The position numbers and the translations under genes are program-made. A DNA stretch of 64,000 nucleotides from Stomorhina lunata (Eukaryota; Arthropoda; Insecta; Diptera; Rhiniidae), in the NCBI GenBank assembly GCA_933228675.1, contig OW121740.1:56235000-56298999 (forward strand), given 5' to 3'. A model generated the notes under the pieces. The model ran no database searches, had not been told where the DNA came from, and worked only from the letters and a program-made list of their open reading frames with translations. Numbering within the stretch: position 1 is the stretch's first letter; each line of letters starts with the position of its first letter. Shown in pieces: positions 45,099 to 56,921 of this stretch.

Positions 45099-46738
45099 AC
45101 ACAGCACAACAAAATAAAAAAAATTTCATGTGCTCTTAAAACCACTATACAATTTTGATGTATCATGACTACCTTTGTACAAAAATGGTAAAATTTTTAA
45201 ATTCTATGGCAAGATTTTTTTTAATTGCAATTTTTTTTAGACGTTTCTTCAAATAATTAATGATAACTCAAAAACTACTAGTCCGATATTATTAAAATAA
45301 AATCAGAAAAATTAAGATTTATATAGCCTTTAATTCGTCTATATATCGCGTTTCAATCGGATCAATAGTATCGGAGTTATAATAAAAAACTTAAGAAAAA
45401 AATATATTTTTTACGTAAAAATTGCAAAAATTTTCGTTTTAAAAAAATCATGAAAAATAGAACACGGCAAAAAAACTTCCAGATTTATTATTTTATCGCA
45501 TAGCGACATATAATAGCAACAAAATGAGATATCGACCATAAAAATCAAGCATCAAGTTACATTACCTTCACAGTCACTTAGATCGTTTTCCTGAAAATCT
45601 AGGAGACTTAAGTGGGGAACAGGGCGAACGATTTTACCCAGATACTCGGACAATGAAGGAAAGATACCAGGGTCGCTGGGATGCACACATGATGGCAGAT
45701 TTTTGCCAGAGTATTCAGAGCAACACTTCGTTATTCAATAATAGAAAATGTGATAAAAGAAAATTCTAAAGTTTGTAGTTTATAATATTTATTTATTTCC
45801 TTATTTTATATGTTGTAATAAATTTAAAAAATAAAATATAAAATAAAATACATGAATAAAACAATGAAATACACTTTCGATCTATTCCATCGATTTGACT
45901 TAGTCAAATTTTTTGGTCAATTGCCTTCGGCAAGTCCTCAAGGACATGTAATGGCCAGTGCAAATTGTAGTAACTCGAAAACTGCTTAACCGATTTTAAA
46001 GATATGTAGCTTATTGGAAATCTCATTGTGTTTGCCCTAAGGACCAGGATCCACTTTTTTGCAAAAGGGGGAATAAATAGCTTTAGTTTTGCAAAAAACT
46101 GAAAATTTAATAATTTTTTCGATTTAAACGCTATTTTTCAGATTTGGGGCCTATGCGCTACGTGTTAACGTTGTCCAATTCGACTAAATTAAATTTATTT
46201 TTTCATACATTTGAAAACCCGCTATAATGCAAAAAACTAAAGTTTTGTGAAAATGAGCGAATTCACTAAATTCTGAAAAAATTCGAAAAAAATCAATCGA
46301 TTTTTATGGTCGATATCTCATTTTGTTGCTGCTATATGTCGCTATGCGATAAAATAATAAATCTGGAAGTTTTTTGCCGTTTTCTATTTTTCATGATTTT
46401 TTTAAAACGAAAATTTTTGCCATTTTTATGTAAAAAATATATTTTTTTTATGTAACTCCGATACTATTGATCCAATTGAAACGCGATATATAGACGAATT
46501 AAAGGCTATATAAATCTTAATTTTGATTTTATTTTAATAATATCGGACTAGTAGTTTTTGAGTAATCATTAATTATTTGAAGAAACGTCTAAAAAAATTG
46601 CAATTTAAAAAAAAAAAAAATTTTTAAAATCTTGCCATAGAATTTAAAAATTTTACCATTTTTGTACTAAGCTAGCCATGACACATCAAATGTATATAGT
46701 GGTTACTTGAGCACATTGCTGTGTTATTGCTCTGTGTT
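45099..46738 (+). mobile_element. Element G: long-inverted-repeat DNA transposon
   Basis: Arms of about 430-450 bp, 45099-45545 and 46290-46738, are inverted copies. Matching landmarks include TTTTGTACAAAAATGG, GAAACGTCTAAAAAAAATTG (and complement), CGTCTATATATCGCGTTTCA, TCGCTATGCGATAAAATAAT and TGGTCGATATCTCATTTTG. Outer ends read ACACAG. The 0.75-kb centre holds a conserved coding fragment (45557-45769) and polyadenylation-type AATAAA motifs after it. A solo right arm is at 55343-55797. I cannot place the superfamily. Confidence 0.75.
45557..45769 (+). pseudogene. Conserved C-terminal coding fragment of element G
   Basis: An uninterrupted 70-codon frame without a start codon runs into TAA at 45767-45769. 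It reads LHSHLDRFPENLGDLSGEQG, ERFYPDTRTMKERYQGRWDA and HMMADFCQSIQ, ending basic (CDKRKF). The pattern H-H-L-D-x-F-P-E-N-L-G...E-Q-G-E-R-F...R-Y-Q-G-x-W...M-A-D-(Y/F)-C is one I have met in many uncharacterised arthropod proteins, which fits a widespread transposon-encoded protein. Its function is not known to me. The upstream part of the protein is missing, so this copy is non-autonomous. No stop or frameshift is visible in the 70 codons kept. Confidence 0.65.
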
Positions 46739-47914
46739 ATTGCTCCATTTTGGCATTTTAAAATTGAATCTCATCTAAACTATGCCCATTAACGCTAGAG
46801 TATATTTTCCTAATTTTGGATCATGATTAAATATTACAAATAAATATGACAAAAAATTTATTAACTCCTTCGTCATTGAATTAACAAAAAACAGGTAAAA
46901 TATTTTGTTTGAAATCAAAAGACTTAAGAAACAAACATTATAGTGGCAGTTGTGAAAATATTGATCTAATTTTACATTAAAAGTAATTTTAAATTCTAAA
47001 AAAGTGTACATTTCCATTTTATATATCGATAATACTAGTATTTTAGAAACCTTGTAGTTTCCAAAAATACAAAAAGCTCTACCTTGAGTATTTTTGTAAA
47101 TACCAAATCTCTTGATCAATTCATAATTCTTCCTTATTTGGCAAAATATTTGTCTAAAGAAATTATTACCATGTTTTTGCAAAAAAAAACACTATTTTGT
47201 CTTCATTGAGCATTTTTGAGCTCAGACATTGTTAGTTTTTTATTAATAAAGCAATTTTAACCTTCACCTACTACCAACCCTTTAAGGCATTTATATGAGA
47301 ATTTATAATATTCTTAAACTGCTTAATCATAAATAAAACAAAAATCTCTGCTTAACTTATAATATTGGATATAAAAGCTTTGTTCAATAATAAGAATGCC
47401 TTCTATTACTATTATTTGATATTCAGACAATTCGTACGAGTACTTACGAGTACACATATGGTTGGCTGCAATTGTTTTAACAATAAAGAGGAAAAATACA
47501 AAAAAAAAAACAACTTTAAATTTGTTTGATAAATCTTTTTTGATTTGTTCATTTGAGCCGCCATCTCTTTGCTTATAACCAAATCTCTATAAATATTTTG
47601 GTTGTTATTTTTTCTGATTATTGCATTTATATGTTTCTTTTTATGGCCAAATTGTGGTATTCGCACATATGCTGGTTTATTGGTTACACTCTTGACCTTA
47701 CTTTGGTTTTGTTTTCAGTTTTTCTTTTTTAACATTTAATACATTTGTTGTACTTTTTCTATTTATCTGGAGTTTTGTTTGCTAACAACAATTGTTCGGA
47801 TTCTGTATAAATTATTTGATTTGATTGACTTGAAAATGAGTTCATATTTAGCTTCGAGGCACAATGATTATTTTTTAGGCAGCAGAAGTAGTTTTACTTA
47901 AAACTAAGATGTTA
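46739..47914. other. Unassigned AT-rich stretch
   Basis: No recurring repeat or domain is recognised. The 135-codon minus-strand open frame (47182-46775) has no motif I know and has the Phe/Ile/Lys/Asn bias of AT-rich non-coding DNA, so I leave it uncalled. Probably host non-coding DNA. Confidence 0.4.
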
Positions 47915-48662
47915 TTATACCCTTCACCACCATAGGTGGAAAGGGTATTATAAGTTTGTGCTGATGTTTGTAACGCATAGAAATATTTGAAATATTTAGA
48001 CCCACCCTTTAGTATACCAATAGGCTTAGAATCACTTTCTGAGTCGATTTAGCGATGTCCGTCTGTCTGGCTGGCTGGACCCCCATGTAAACCTTGTAAT
48101 CAAACTACAGGTCGCAATTCTAAAGATAATTTGATGAAATTTGGCACAGATAATTTTTTTGATAATGGGACCATGGCTATTGAAATTGGTCAAAATCGGT
48201 CCATTATTTATGGTACCTCCCATAGGTTCCACTTCCGGAATTGCTATATTGGTCACAAATATCAATATTTTTTCATGAAATTTAAATCGGTTCACATTTG
48301 ACCATAGCTCCTATACAAACTCTTCTTCAAAAACGCACTAAATGAGACAAAAAATCACTAAAACGCTCGTAAATCTAAAGATAATGAAAATTTTGAGTTT
48401 ATTTTTTGCATACATAATTTTTGTAATAACTGTAATCAATTTTCCAAATTTCGAGATAATCGGTCCACATTTGACCCTAGCTCTCACATAAGTCCAAATG
48501 ACGGAAACTGGTTGAATATATACGTTTTGAGAAAATGTTTGTATGATGGCAAAATTTAGCAAATATTTGTCTTTATACAGGAAAAATAACACCTTTGACC
48601 TTAATGGTGAAGGGTATCGTATGGTCGGCTTGACCGACTATAGCGCTTTCTTACTTGTTTTT
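47915..48662 (+). mobile_element. HINE family 2, copy 2d (nearly full length)
   Basis: Starts TTATACCCTTCACCACCATA and GGTGGAAAGGGTATTATAAG. It has a short CCGTCTGTCTGGCTGGCTGG tract and ends GGTGAAGGGTATCGTATGGT, hairpin GTCGG-CTTGA-CCGAC, GCGCTTTCTTACTTGTT. The stretch near 48280 lacks about 50 bases present in copies 2b and 2f. Confidence 0.85.
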
Positions 48663-49061
48663 GATTGTGTATTTGTTTGAAATTGGCAAATTCTAGCATT
48701 AAGTGTTTGTTATTACAATGAAGATAACACATGAAAATCTATGACAGAAATATTAATAAAAATATTCTTAAGAAAAATTATACTACATAGTTCCAAAATG
48801 AGATCTGCTGGGAGATTTTTCCAAAAAGTAAACTTTAAACATTTGAATTGAATTTGATAACCTACTAGACTTAAGTGGCTTAATTCAATATTGCTGTAAT
48901 TAGTTTGAAGTTACGATGTATTTAGAACTTGATACCAATGTAAGCTTTCAAAGTTTGGTGTTTTTGGGTTAAAAAAAAGTTCTTAGTCTGTTGTAAATAA
49001 ATCTGATGAAATTAAGTATTAAAAACACACCTTTTTGATAAATTCTATTTATTGATACTAA
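48663..49061. other. Unassigned stretch
   Basis: AT-rich DNA between HINE 2d and element A3. No repeat or gene is recognised. Confidence 0.35.
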
Positions 49062-50369
49062 CCCAGCAAAACTTTTCATTACCAAGTAATGAGTTAATAA
49101 GCTAAACTATTGAACACGAACTACTTACTCATTCACTGTTTAAGTCATTACATTAACATGGGGATGTCATTGGAGGCAAGTACTTACAAATTGCAGAAAA
49201 GTAATGACTTGGGTAAGCAATTGGAAAACAACAACAAAAACTTTTTTGTTGTTGTATTTAAAAAAATATATTTTGAAACGAAATACAAAATTTTTTTACG
49301 ACCGCATGGGGGCTCGAACCCAGACCCTCCGACTGCTAGGCAGAGACTCTTCCACTGAGCTACTTCATATGTTGAAAACTTAGCAGCTTATAATTAATAT
49401 AAACAATTTTTATTTTTATATCCAAAATCATGTGACAATAACTTTGTTTTTGCTTTGTTGTAATTTTTGGAAAAATATTTTTATAAGATTTTTTGTAAAT
49501 GTTTAATGCATTTAATAAACAATAAAGAAGTTTTCTTTTCAATTATTTTAAAACTTAAACAATTTAAATCTTCTTTTTTGTATAAGTTTTCACATAAGAT
49601 TGACTCTTACTTACTTAAATGACCTATAGTTACAACCTGTTAAGGTTAAAGTCCGAGCATATATTAGAATTCCATGGATTTCGATCTTGTGCGAATATTC
49701 TCCAATTTTATTGGTCAAGCTGTGAAAAATGTTCCTCTACTTGGTCTTTCTATCGAAGTTTCGGAAATCCTTCTCTAACATTAGGTGGTGGGATATTCTA
49801 ATTCTAATTTTATCCTCTTCATAGCATTTTTTTTTTTCAAGAGAGGGTTACTAGCCCGTAATCCTAACCCATTTTTATCGATCTTTTGGGACAACTCTCG
49901 GTACATGTTAGCTCACTATATTAATGGGTGTTAAGCTAGCTCCCCGGGTGATACCACGAGAAGGTTTGTGTCCACAGTTGAGATGAAGGATGACAGGATA
50001 AGTTGGGCTTACCAAGTTAAGACCTATTTGAATCGTGTTTGGTATCCAACATCCCTTACATAATCAAAATTGACTCATGATGGTATTTTTTCATTACCGT
50101 GAGTTAGTTTTCCATTTTTTTTTTTACAGAAGGTAATATTTAAGTTCTTTTATTCAAAAATCATTTAAAAAGACTCTTCTAATAAAAAAAAAACTAAAAA
50201 AAATTGTTGCCCTTGGTGGGATTTGAACCAGGGCCATTCAGTTTAAATTACCATCTTAATTACAAATAAGTACTTCTGTAATAACTTATTATTTATTCGG
50301 AGGGTATGTTGTAGTCATTACAAGGTAACCAGTTATCAGAGTACTTGCCATTACCAAAGTTTTGCTGGG
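49062..50369. mobile_element. Composite element A, copy A3 (complete)
   Basis: Both termini are present: CCCAGCAAAACTTTTCATTA at the left and, read on the minus strand from the right, CCCAGCAAAACTTTGGTAAT, which is a better match than in A1. Flanks are AA at 49060-49061 and AA at 50370-50371. The clear tRNA-like module is at 49310-49366 (minus), the LINE-derived block at about 49620-50060 and the weak tRNA-like module near 50208-50250. It differs from A1 in a shortened AAC run near 49227 and a different AT-rich block near 49500. Confidence 0.8.
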
Positions 50370-50685
50370 AATGTAAACTAGAAATATGGGAAACAAAAAC
50401 ATAAATATGGCTTATGGCAAATGTCCACCTCTTGCAAGTTGGCAGTCGTCCGCACTTTCCGTCTTTAAGTCTACCAGACTCCAAATTAAAACAAAATGTG
50501 CAGTTTTTAGCCAAAAAATGTACTTTAAAAAAAAATATATATGTATATATATATATATATATATATAGTTTTGATGGATTTGGAAATAAAGGAAGATCAA
50601 AAAACTACTTTTATGACTTTCTGTTATATATACTAAAATTTCTGTTTATATACTACTTTCTGTTATATATACTAAAATATGTGTA
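50370..50685. other. Unassigned, with a short TA tract
   Basis: Contains TATATATA at 50540-50567, then a short direct repeat of CTGTTATATATACTAAAAT (50621-50639 and 50660-50678). No gene is recognised. Confidence 0.4.
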
Positions 50686-50990
50686 AACAAGTAAGAAAGT
50701 GCAATAGGTCAAGCTCGACTATACGATACCCTTCACTACTAAGGTCAAAGGTATTATTTTTCCTGTGTAAAGACAAATATTTACTAAATTTTGCCATCAT
50801 ACAAACATATTCTCAAAACTTCTATATTTAAGCTGTTTCCGTCATTTGGACTTATATGAGAGCTAGGGACAAACGTGGACCGATTATCTCGAAATTTAAC
50901 AAATTGATTACGATTATTACAAAAATAATGTATGCAAAAAATTAACTTAAAATTCTCATTATCTTTAGATTTACGAGCGTTTTAGTAATT
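50686..50990 (-). mobile_element. HINE family 2, copy 2e (3' half)
   Basis: Plus-strand text AACAAGTAAGAAAGTGCAAT is the reversed 3' end. The body follows family 2 up to TACGAGCGTTTTAGTAATTA, where copy 2f begins on the other strand. The 5' half is missing. Confidence 0.75.
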
Positions 50991-51798
50991 ATCCCTTCAC
51001 CACCATAGGTGGAAAGGGTATTATAAGTTTGTGCTGATGTTTGTAACGCATAAAAAAATTTGTCTTAGACCCACCTTTTAGTATACCAATAGGCTTAGAA
51101 TCACTTTCTGGGTCGATTTAGCGATGTCCGTCCGTCCGTCTGTCCGTCTGGCTGGCTGGCTGGACCCCCATGTAAACCTTGTAATCAAACTACAGGTCGT
51201 AATTCTAAAGATAATTTGATGAAATTTGGAACAGATCATTTTTTTGATAATGGGACCATGGCTATTGAAATTGGTCAAAATCAGTCCATTATTTATGGTA
51301 CCTCCCATAGGTCCCACTTCCCAGAATTGACATATTGGCCACAAATATCAATATTTTTTTTTATGAAATTTAAAACATATAATTCTTATGTAAACTTAAA
51401 TTACTGTACCAAATTTTGTTGAAATCGGTCCACATTTGACCATAGCTCCCATACAAACTCTTCTTTAAAAATGCACTAAATGAGACAAAAAATCTCTAAA
51501 ACGCTCGTAAATCCAAAGATATTGAAAATTTTAAGTTTATTTTTTGCGTACATAATTTTTGTAACAACTGTAATCAATTTGCTAAATATCGAGATAATCG
51601 GTTCACATTTGACACTAGCTCTCATATAAGCCCAAATGATGGAAACAGCTTAAATATATAAGTTTTGAGAAAATGTTTGTATGATGGCAAAATTTAGCAA
51701 ATATTTGTCTTTATACAGGAAAAATAACACCTTTGACCTTAGTGGTGAAGGGTATCGTATGGTCGGACTTGACCGACTATAGCGCTTTCTTACTTGTT
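50991..51798 (+). mobile_element. HINE family 2, copy 2f (full length)
   Basis: Starts CCCTTCACCACCATAGGTGG, has GTCCGTCCGTCTGTCCGTCT near 51126, the full body, and ends GGTGAAGGGTATCGTATGGT with hairpin and GCGCTTTCTTACTTGTT. Its start is fused to 2e without the usual TTATA, and its end meets copy 2g in the opposite direction. Confidence 0.85.
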
Positions 51799-52261
51799 AA
51801 ATAAAAGTTTGAATGGGAGCTATGGTCAAATGTGGACCGATTTTAACGAAATTTGGTACAGTGATTTAAGTTTATATATTTAAGCAATATTTAATTTAAA
51901 TTTCATGAAAAATATTGATATTTGAGGCCAATTCCGGGTAGTGGGACCTATGGGAGGTACTATAAACAATGGACCGAATATGACGAATTTCAATAGCCGT
52001 GGCCCCATCACCAAAAAATGATCTGTGCCAAATTTCATTAAATTATCTTTAGAATTGTGACCTGTAGTTTGATTACAAGGTTTACATGGGGGCCCAGCCA
52101 GCCGTCCAGACGGACGGACGGACATCGCTAGATCGACTCAGAAAGTGATTCTAAACCTATTGGTATACTAAAAGGTGGGTATTAAATATTTCCATCCGTT
52201 ACATACATCAGCACAATCTTATAATACCCTTTCCACCTATGGTGGTGAAGGGTATAAAAAG
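51799..52261 (-). mobile_element. HINE family 2, copy 2g (5' half)
   Basis: On the minus strand it starts at 52261 with TTATACCCTTCACCACCATA, carries a GTCCGTCCGTCCGTCTGG tract near 52100-52125 and runs to TGGGAGCTATGG, where it stops at the 3' end of copy 2f. Copies 2e, 2f and 2g together look like one or two full copies rearranged by inversion. Confidence 0.8.
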
Positions 52262-52705
52262 TTTAGGTATTTTCTATGCCAACTTTTGATTTTAAAAATC
52301 ATCCATATTTGATATATTTATCAAAACTATCAGTTGATATTGCAATGCATTACACGGTAATGAATACCAATGTTATTTAAATACCAATGGTTATGAGTAT
52401 TTGCAATACTTCAAACAATAAAAGTGCTAAAATGTTTAAAATAATGTTATATTCAAAAAAGTTTTGTGGCAACCCTAAATAATTTATGGACTGGTTATAT
52501 TTTATAAAACAAAAAACGATCACACTCTATCATTTTGAATGTGAAATGATAGATTGAAATGCAAAAAAATAGTTATTACTGAAATGGGGAAATTGTGGGT
52601 ATTTTATTGTCCCCGCACCGGAAAAATAAAAGGATTTCTAAAAATGTTAATTCATTTAAAACAGACTTTCAACTCGAATAATTTTTGTACTCTATAATAA
52701 AATAG
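52262..52705. other. Unassigned stretch
   Basis: AT-rich. A short repeated ATACCAATG motif lies at 52356-52390. No gene or recurring element is recognised. Confidence 0.35.
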
Positions 52706-53043
52706 TTATACCCCTCACCACCATATGAGGAAATGGTATTATAAATTGTGGTGATGTATGTAACGCATAAAAATATTTGTCTTAGACCCACCTTTTAGTA
52801 TACCAATAGGTTTAGAATCACTTCCTGAGTCGATTTAGCGATGTCCGTCCTTCTGGCTGGCTGGACCCTCACGTAAACCTTGTAATCAAACTACAGGTCG
52901 CAATTCTAAAGATAATTTAATGAAATTTGGCACAGACCATTTTTTTGATAATGAGACCATGGCTATTGAAATTCGTCAAAATTTATGGTACTCCCATAGG
53001 TCCCACCACCCGGAATTGATATATTGGCCACAAATATCAATAT
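52706..53043 (+). mobile_element. HINE family 2, copy 2h (5' part)
   Basis: Starts TTATACCCCTCACCACCATA and follows the family to CCACAAATATCAATATT, where a second copy (2i) begins at TTATACCC. The remaining 3' half of 2h is not found after 2i. Confidence 0.75.
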
Positions 53044-53817
53044 TTATACCCTTCACCACTATAGGTAGAGAGGGTATTATAAGTTTGTGCTGATGTATAT
53101 AACGCATAAAAATATTTGTCTTAGGCCCATCTTTTAGTATACCAATAGGCTTAGAATCACTTTCTGAGTCGATTTAGTGATGTCCGTCCGTCCGTATGGC
53201 TGGCTGGCTGGACCCCCATGTAAACCTTGTAATCAAACTACAAGTCGCAATTCAAAAGATAATTTGATGAAATTTGGCATTTTTAATTTCTTTGATAATG
53301 TGACCATTGCTATTGAAATTTGACAAAATCGGTCTATTATTTATGGTACCTTTCATAGATCCCACTTCCCGGAATTGATATATTGGCCACAAAAATCAAT
53401 ATTTTTCATGAAATTTTAAACAAATACTGCTTATATAAACGTAAATTACTGTACCAAATTTTGTTGAAATCGGTCCACATTTGCTCCCATACAAACTCTT
53501 TTATCAAAACGCACTAAATTCACTAAAACGCTCCTAAATCCGAAGACAATGAGAATTTTTAGTCAATTTTTTGCATACATAATTTTTGTAATCACTGTAA
53601 TCAATTTACTAAATTTCGGGATAATCGGTTCACATTTGACATATAAGTCCAAATGACGGAAACAGCTTAAATGTATAAGTTTCGAGAATATGTTTGTATG
53701 ATGGCAAAATTTAGCAAATATTTGTCTTTATACAGAAAAAAGAACACCTTTGACATTAGTGGTAAAGGGTATAGTATGGCCGGGCTTGACCGACTATAGT
53801 ACTTTCTTACTTGTTTT
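53044..53817 (+). mobile_element. HINE family 2, copy 2i (full length, beginning inside 2h)
   Basis: Starts TATACCCTTCACCACTATAG, has GTCCGTCCGTATGGCTGG and ends GGTAAAGGGTATAGTATGGC with hairpin and GTACTTTCTTACTTGTT. The junction with 2h falls between two Ts (CAATAT/TTATACCC), as expected for Helentron-type insertion. Confidence 0.8.
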
Positions 53818-55342
53818 TAAATTGATTTTAGAAAATTTTTTTAAACCGTTACAAATTCTGTGCGCATCGCGTAAAATCGTTAAGGCGAACGGATTTTACA
53901 TTCACTAAGCTCCCTTAATAGAACCCCAAACAAAATTAAGTGTTTGATCGAAAATTTGTTTGTTTTTTTTTATGTCCAAAAATTAAAACTATTTGATTTT
54001 ATTTTGATATACTTAAATCTCGAAATTTTAAAAAAATAACGTATAGTATGTATGTCTCTAAGACCTAAAGAAAACTTGTTGAATTGTTGTTCCATATTTG
54101 ACCTTGGTAGTGAAGGGTATCATATAGTCGGGCTTGACCGACTATAGCATTTTTTTTTTATTAAAATGTAGTAAAACCCTATACTCAGTTTGGCCAAGTT
54201 AGTGACTATTTTATGGGCCTCCAAAGTTTCCCAATATTATCATGATGCCTAAAAAAGGTGTCATCAGTTTTTACCAAATACCTAATCAACACTTAAAAAT
54301 ATCGTTTAGCTATGTTCGGCAAAAATATAGTGAAGAGTATGGCGAATATGTTTTGCTAAAATTTTTATATAAAAATGTATTTTTTCTTAGACCTTTTTAA
54401 AAAAAGCTAATGACATTTTTTGTTTTTAATTATTTGATCATAACTTTTTGGAAATCCTGATTTTTCCTACACTATATTTGAGAAAATTGTAGCCAAAGCA
54501 AAGCTAAATAACTTTTGTGAACACATCAATATAATCTGAACGTGTCTAGATACCAAAAATAGGTCATATAGATTCCCTTGTGCCAACAAAATTAAATTTC
54601 TTACTCAAATTTAAGCACGTAAAAAATGTTGAAAATTGCCGTTTGATAAAATCGTTTGACGGTTAAAATGTTCCAATTGGTATAAGAGATTAATTTTTAA
54701 TCACATATTAATTCCAGTAGCTTTAAATGCAGTTTACACATTGAAATTAATATGAAATCCTATAAAAAGTGTCAGATTCGGTGTACTATTGACTACTTTT
54801 GCCTCTAGATTCCTAAATTTTTGTAAAAATTTCATCACAGACATCTCTTTTGAAAGCTTCCGACATCATCTATTATTGGGTTTCTAAAAATGTTGCAACA
54901 AATTGCCGCAAGGTGGCGGTATTGCCATGTTTCTTACAATAGTATCAAATACATTTTATTTGGGCCTTTTTCGATGTTGGTACATTCAGAAAAAAATTAT
55001 ACCAAATACTCCTGAATAAAGTTGCGAAACATTGTAAAACCAAATTTTTAAGTTTTAATTATTTAAAATGCGATTTTCGTTTGTAACTTAAAAATAGCGC
55101 CATCTTTTAACAGAATTAAGAAACATATAAGTTGAAAAACAAACAATATTTTTATAATCACAGAGATTAGTTTTCTACAATAAAAAAGTTATTTTTCTCA
55201 AAAAGCCGTTCTTCATATATTGCTAAATATACTAATTTTTTTTTATACAAAAACTTTTTATGGAAAATTTTTCTTTTTAAAAAATTTTATATGAAAAATT
55301 CTACTTTAGAAAAAAAAATAATATAGAGAAATGTTCGATAGA
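53818..55342. other. Mostly unassigned, with one HINE 3' fragment
   Basis: At about 54095-54152 a HINE family 2 tail is present (TGGTAGTGAAGGGTATCATA, hairpin GTCGG...CCGAC, ATAGCA then a T run). The rest of the stretch has no recognised repeat, gene or RNA. The short piece near 54900 (GCCGCAAGGTGGCGGTATTG) is GC-richer but unmatched. Confidence 0.4.
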
Positions 55343-55797
55343 ACTAAAATTTTGTGAAAATGAGCGAATTCACTTAATTGTGAATAAATTCTAAAAAAAA
55401 TCAATCGATTTTTATGGTCGATATCTCATTTTGTTGCTATTGTATGTCGCTATGCGATAAAATAATAAATCTGGATGTTTTTTGCCGTTTTCGATTTTTC
55501 ATGATTTTTTTAAAACGAAAATTTTTGCCATTTTTATGTAAAAAATATATTTTTTTCTTAAGTTTTTTACTCCTATACTATTGATCCGATTGAAACGCGA
55601 TATATAGACGAATTAAAGGCTATATAAATCTTAATTTTTGAAGAAACGTCTAAAAAAAATTGCAATTTAAAAAATTTTTTTTTTTTAAATCTTGCCATAG
55701 AATTCAAAAATTTTACCATTTTTGTACTAAGGTAGCCATGATACATCAAATGTACATAGTGGTTACTCGAGCACATTTTTGCTGTTGACCTGTGTTA
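55343..55797 (+). mobile_element. Solo right arm of element G
   Basis: Same orientation as 46235-46738: GTGAAAATGAGCGAATTCAC, TGGTCGATATCTCATTTTG, TCGCTATGCGATAAAATAAT, TTGAAACGCGATATATAGAC and GAAACGTCTAAAAAAAATTG. About 65 bases after TATAAATCTTAATTTT are deleted. It ends GAGCACATTTTTGCTGTTGA and CCTGTGTTAT. No left arm or internal coding part is nearby. Confidence 0.8.
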
Positions 55798-56067
55798 TCT
55801 ATTATATTAATGAATAAATGTAATACATTTGATCCCTTTCAATTACAAAAATAAAATAAAATTTTTATAAAAAAATGTATATTACAATTTTTCTATAGAC
55901 ATTTATATAAAATTTTTCGGCGGTAACAATTTTGAATTAAAAATTTTTCTACAGACACACTTTTAAATGAACATTTTTTCCACAGAAAAAAATGTATATT
56001 GAAAATTCGTTCCCAAATTTTTACTCTGTAAATTCCAATGTTTCAGAATAGTTTAGAACTTATAACA

Positions 56068-56728
56068 TTTTTATACCCACCATCAAAAAGAATGGGGGGT
56101 ATATTGAAATTGTCATTCCGTTTGAAATTTCCTTAATATTGGCTCAAAAATCAAAAACGATATATATTCTGAATCCTTATGAAATCCTAAGACGATTGAG
56201 CGATGTCCGTCTGTCTGTCTGTTTGTCTGTTGAAATCACGATAACGCCTAAACGAAAGGAGCTAGCTCACTGAAACTTAGTAAAACCATTCTTCATCTAT
56301 TAGAAAATTTTGGTATTGAAATTGGGCAAAATCGGTTAACATTTGACCATAGCTCCCATATAACCTCGACTACGCTAATCGCTTATTTGCTAATAAATAA
56401 TAAACTATAATAGCTATGAATATAAAATTTAGTATATAGTATAATTTAGTATAAGTTTTGCATAAGCCCTAGGCAGCACGTAAAATTTCATCAAACTCGG
56501 TTCACATTTAGTCATAGCTCCCATGCAAAAAACTTACGGAAACAGCTAAAATTTCACTTAAAATACACTTAAATGCCAATAAATCTAAAACTATAACAGA
56601 TATAACTACTATTATTGGTACAAGGTGGTTTTATATCAATGCCAACGAGTGTGCAAAATTTTGTCACAATCGGTCACCATCTGACCATAGCTCCCATATA
56701 AAAAACTTACGGACACAGAAATACAAAA
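56068..56728 (+). mobile_element. HINE family 3, copy 3b (5' part)
   Basis: Starts TTTTTATACCCACCATCAAA, then GGGGGG, GATATATATTCTGAATCC, AAGACGATTGAGCGATGTCC and a (GTCY)n tract (56206-56231), and body units with CCATAGCTCCCATATAA. At ACACAGAAATACAAAAAGAT it changes without a break into the distal end of family C. The short AT-rich piece 55798-56067 before it holds degenerate repeats of ATGTATATTACAATTTTTCT. Confidence 0.75.
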
Positions 56729-56782
56729 AGATACCCACCGTCCAAATTGTATCAAAATCGTTAGAGCCGTTTTCGAGATAGC

Positions 56783-56858
<76 letters not shown>

Positions 56859-56921
56859 ATATGTATATATATATGTTAAGTTATAAATACATACAATTAT
56901 TGCTCGTTTAAGAATATAAAA
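56729..56921 (-). mobile_element. Helitron-like family C, copy C7 (5' end only)
   Basis: ATACCCACCGTCCAAATTGT, ATCGTTAGAGCCGTTTTCGA, a (TA)n tract (56786-56850) and TGCTCGTTTAAGAATATAAA match the distal end of C2, C5 and C6. Everything towards the hairpin end is replaced by HINE 3b. The words AAGATACCCAC are shared by both families at the junction. Confidence 0.75.

Noticed and set aside
46775..47182. A 135-codon gene on the minus strand
   Set aside because: Composition follows the AT-rich background and no domain is recognisable. A homology search could change this.
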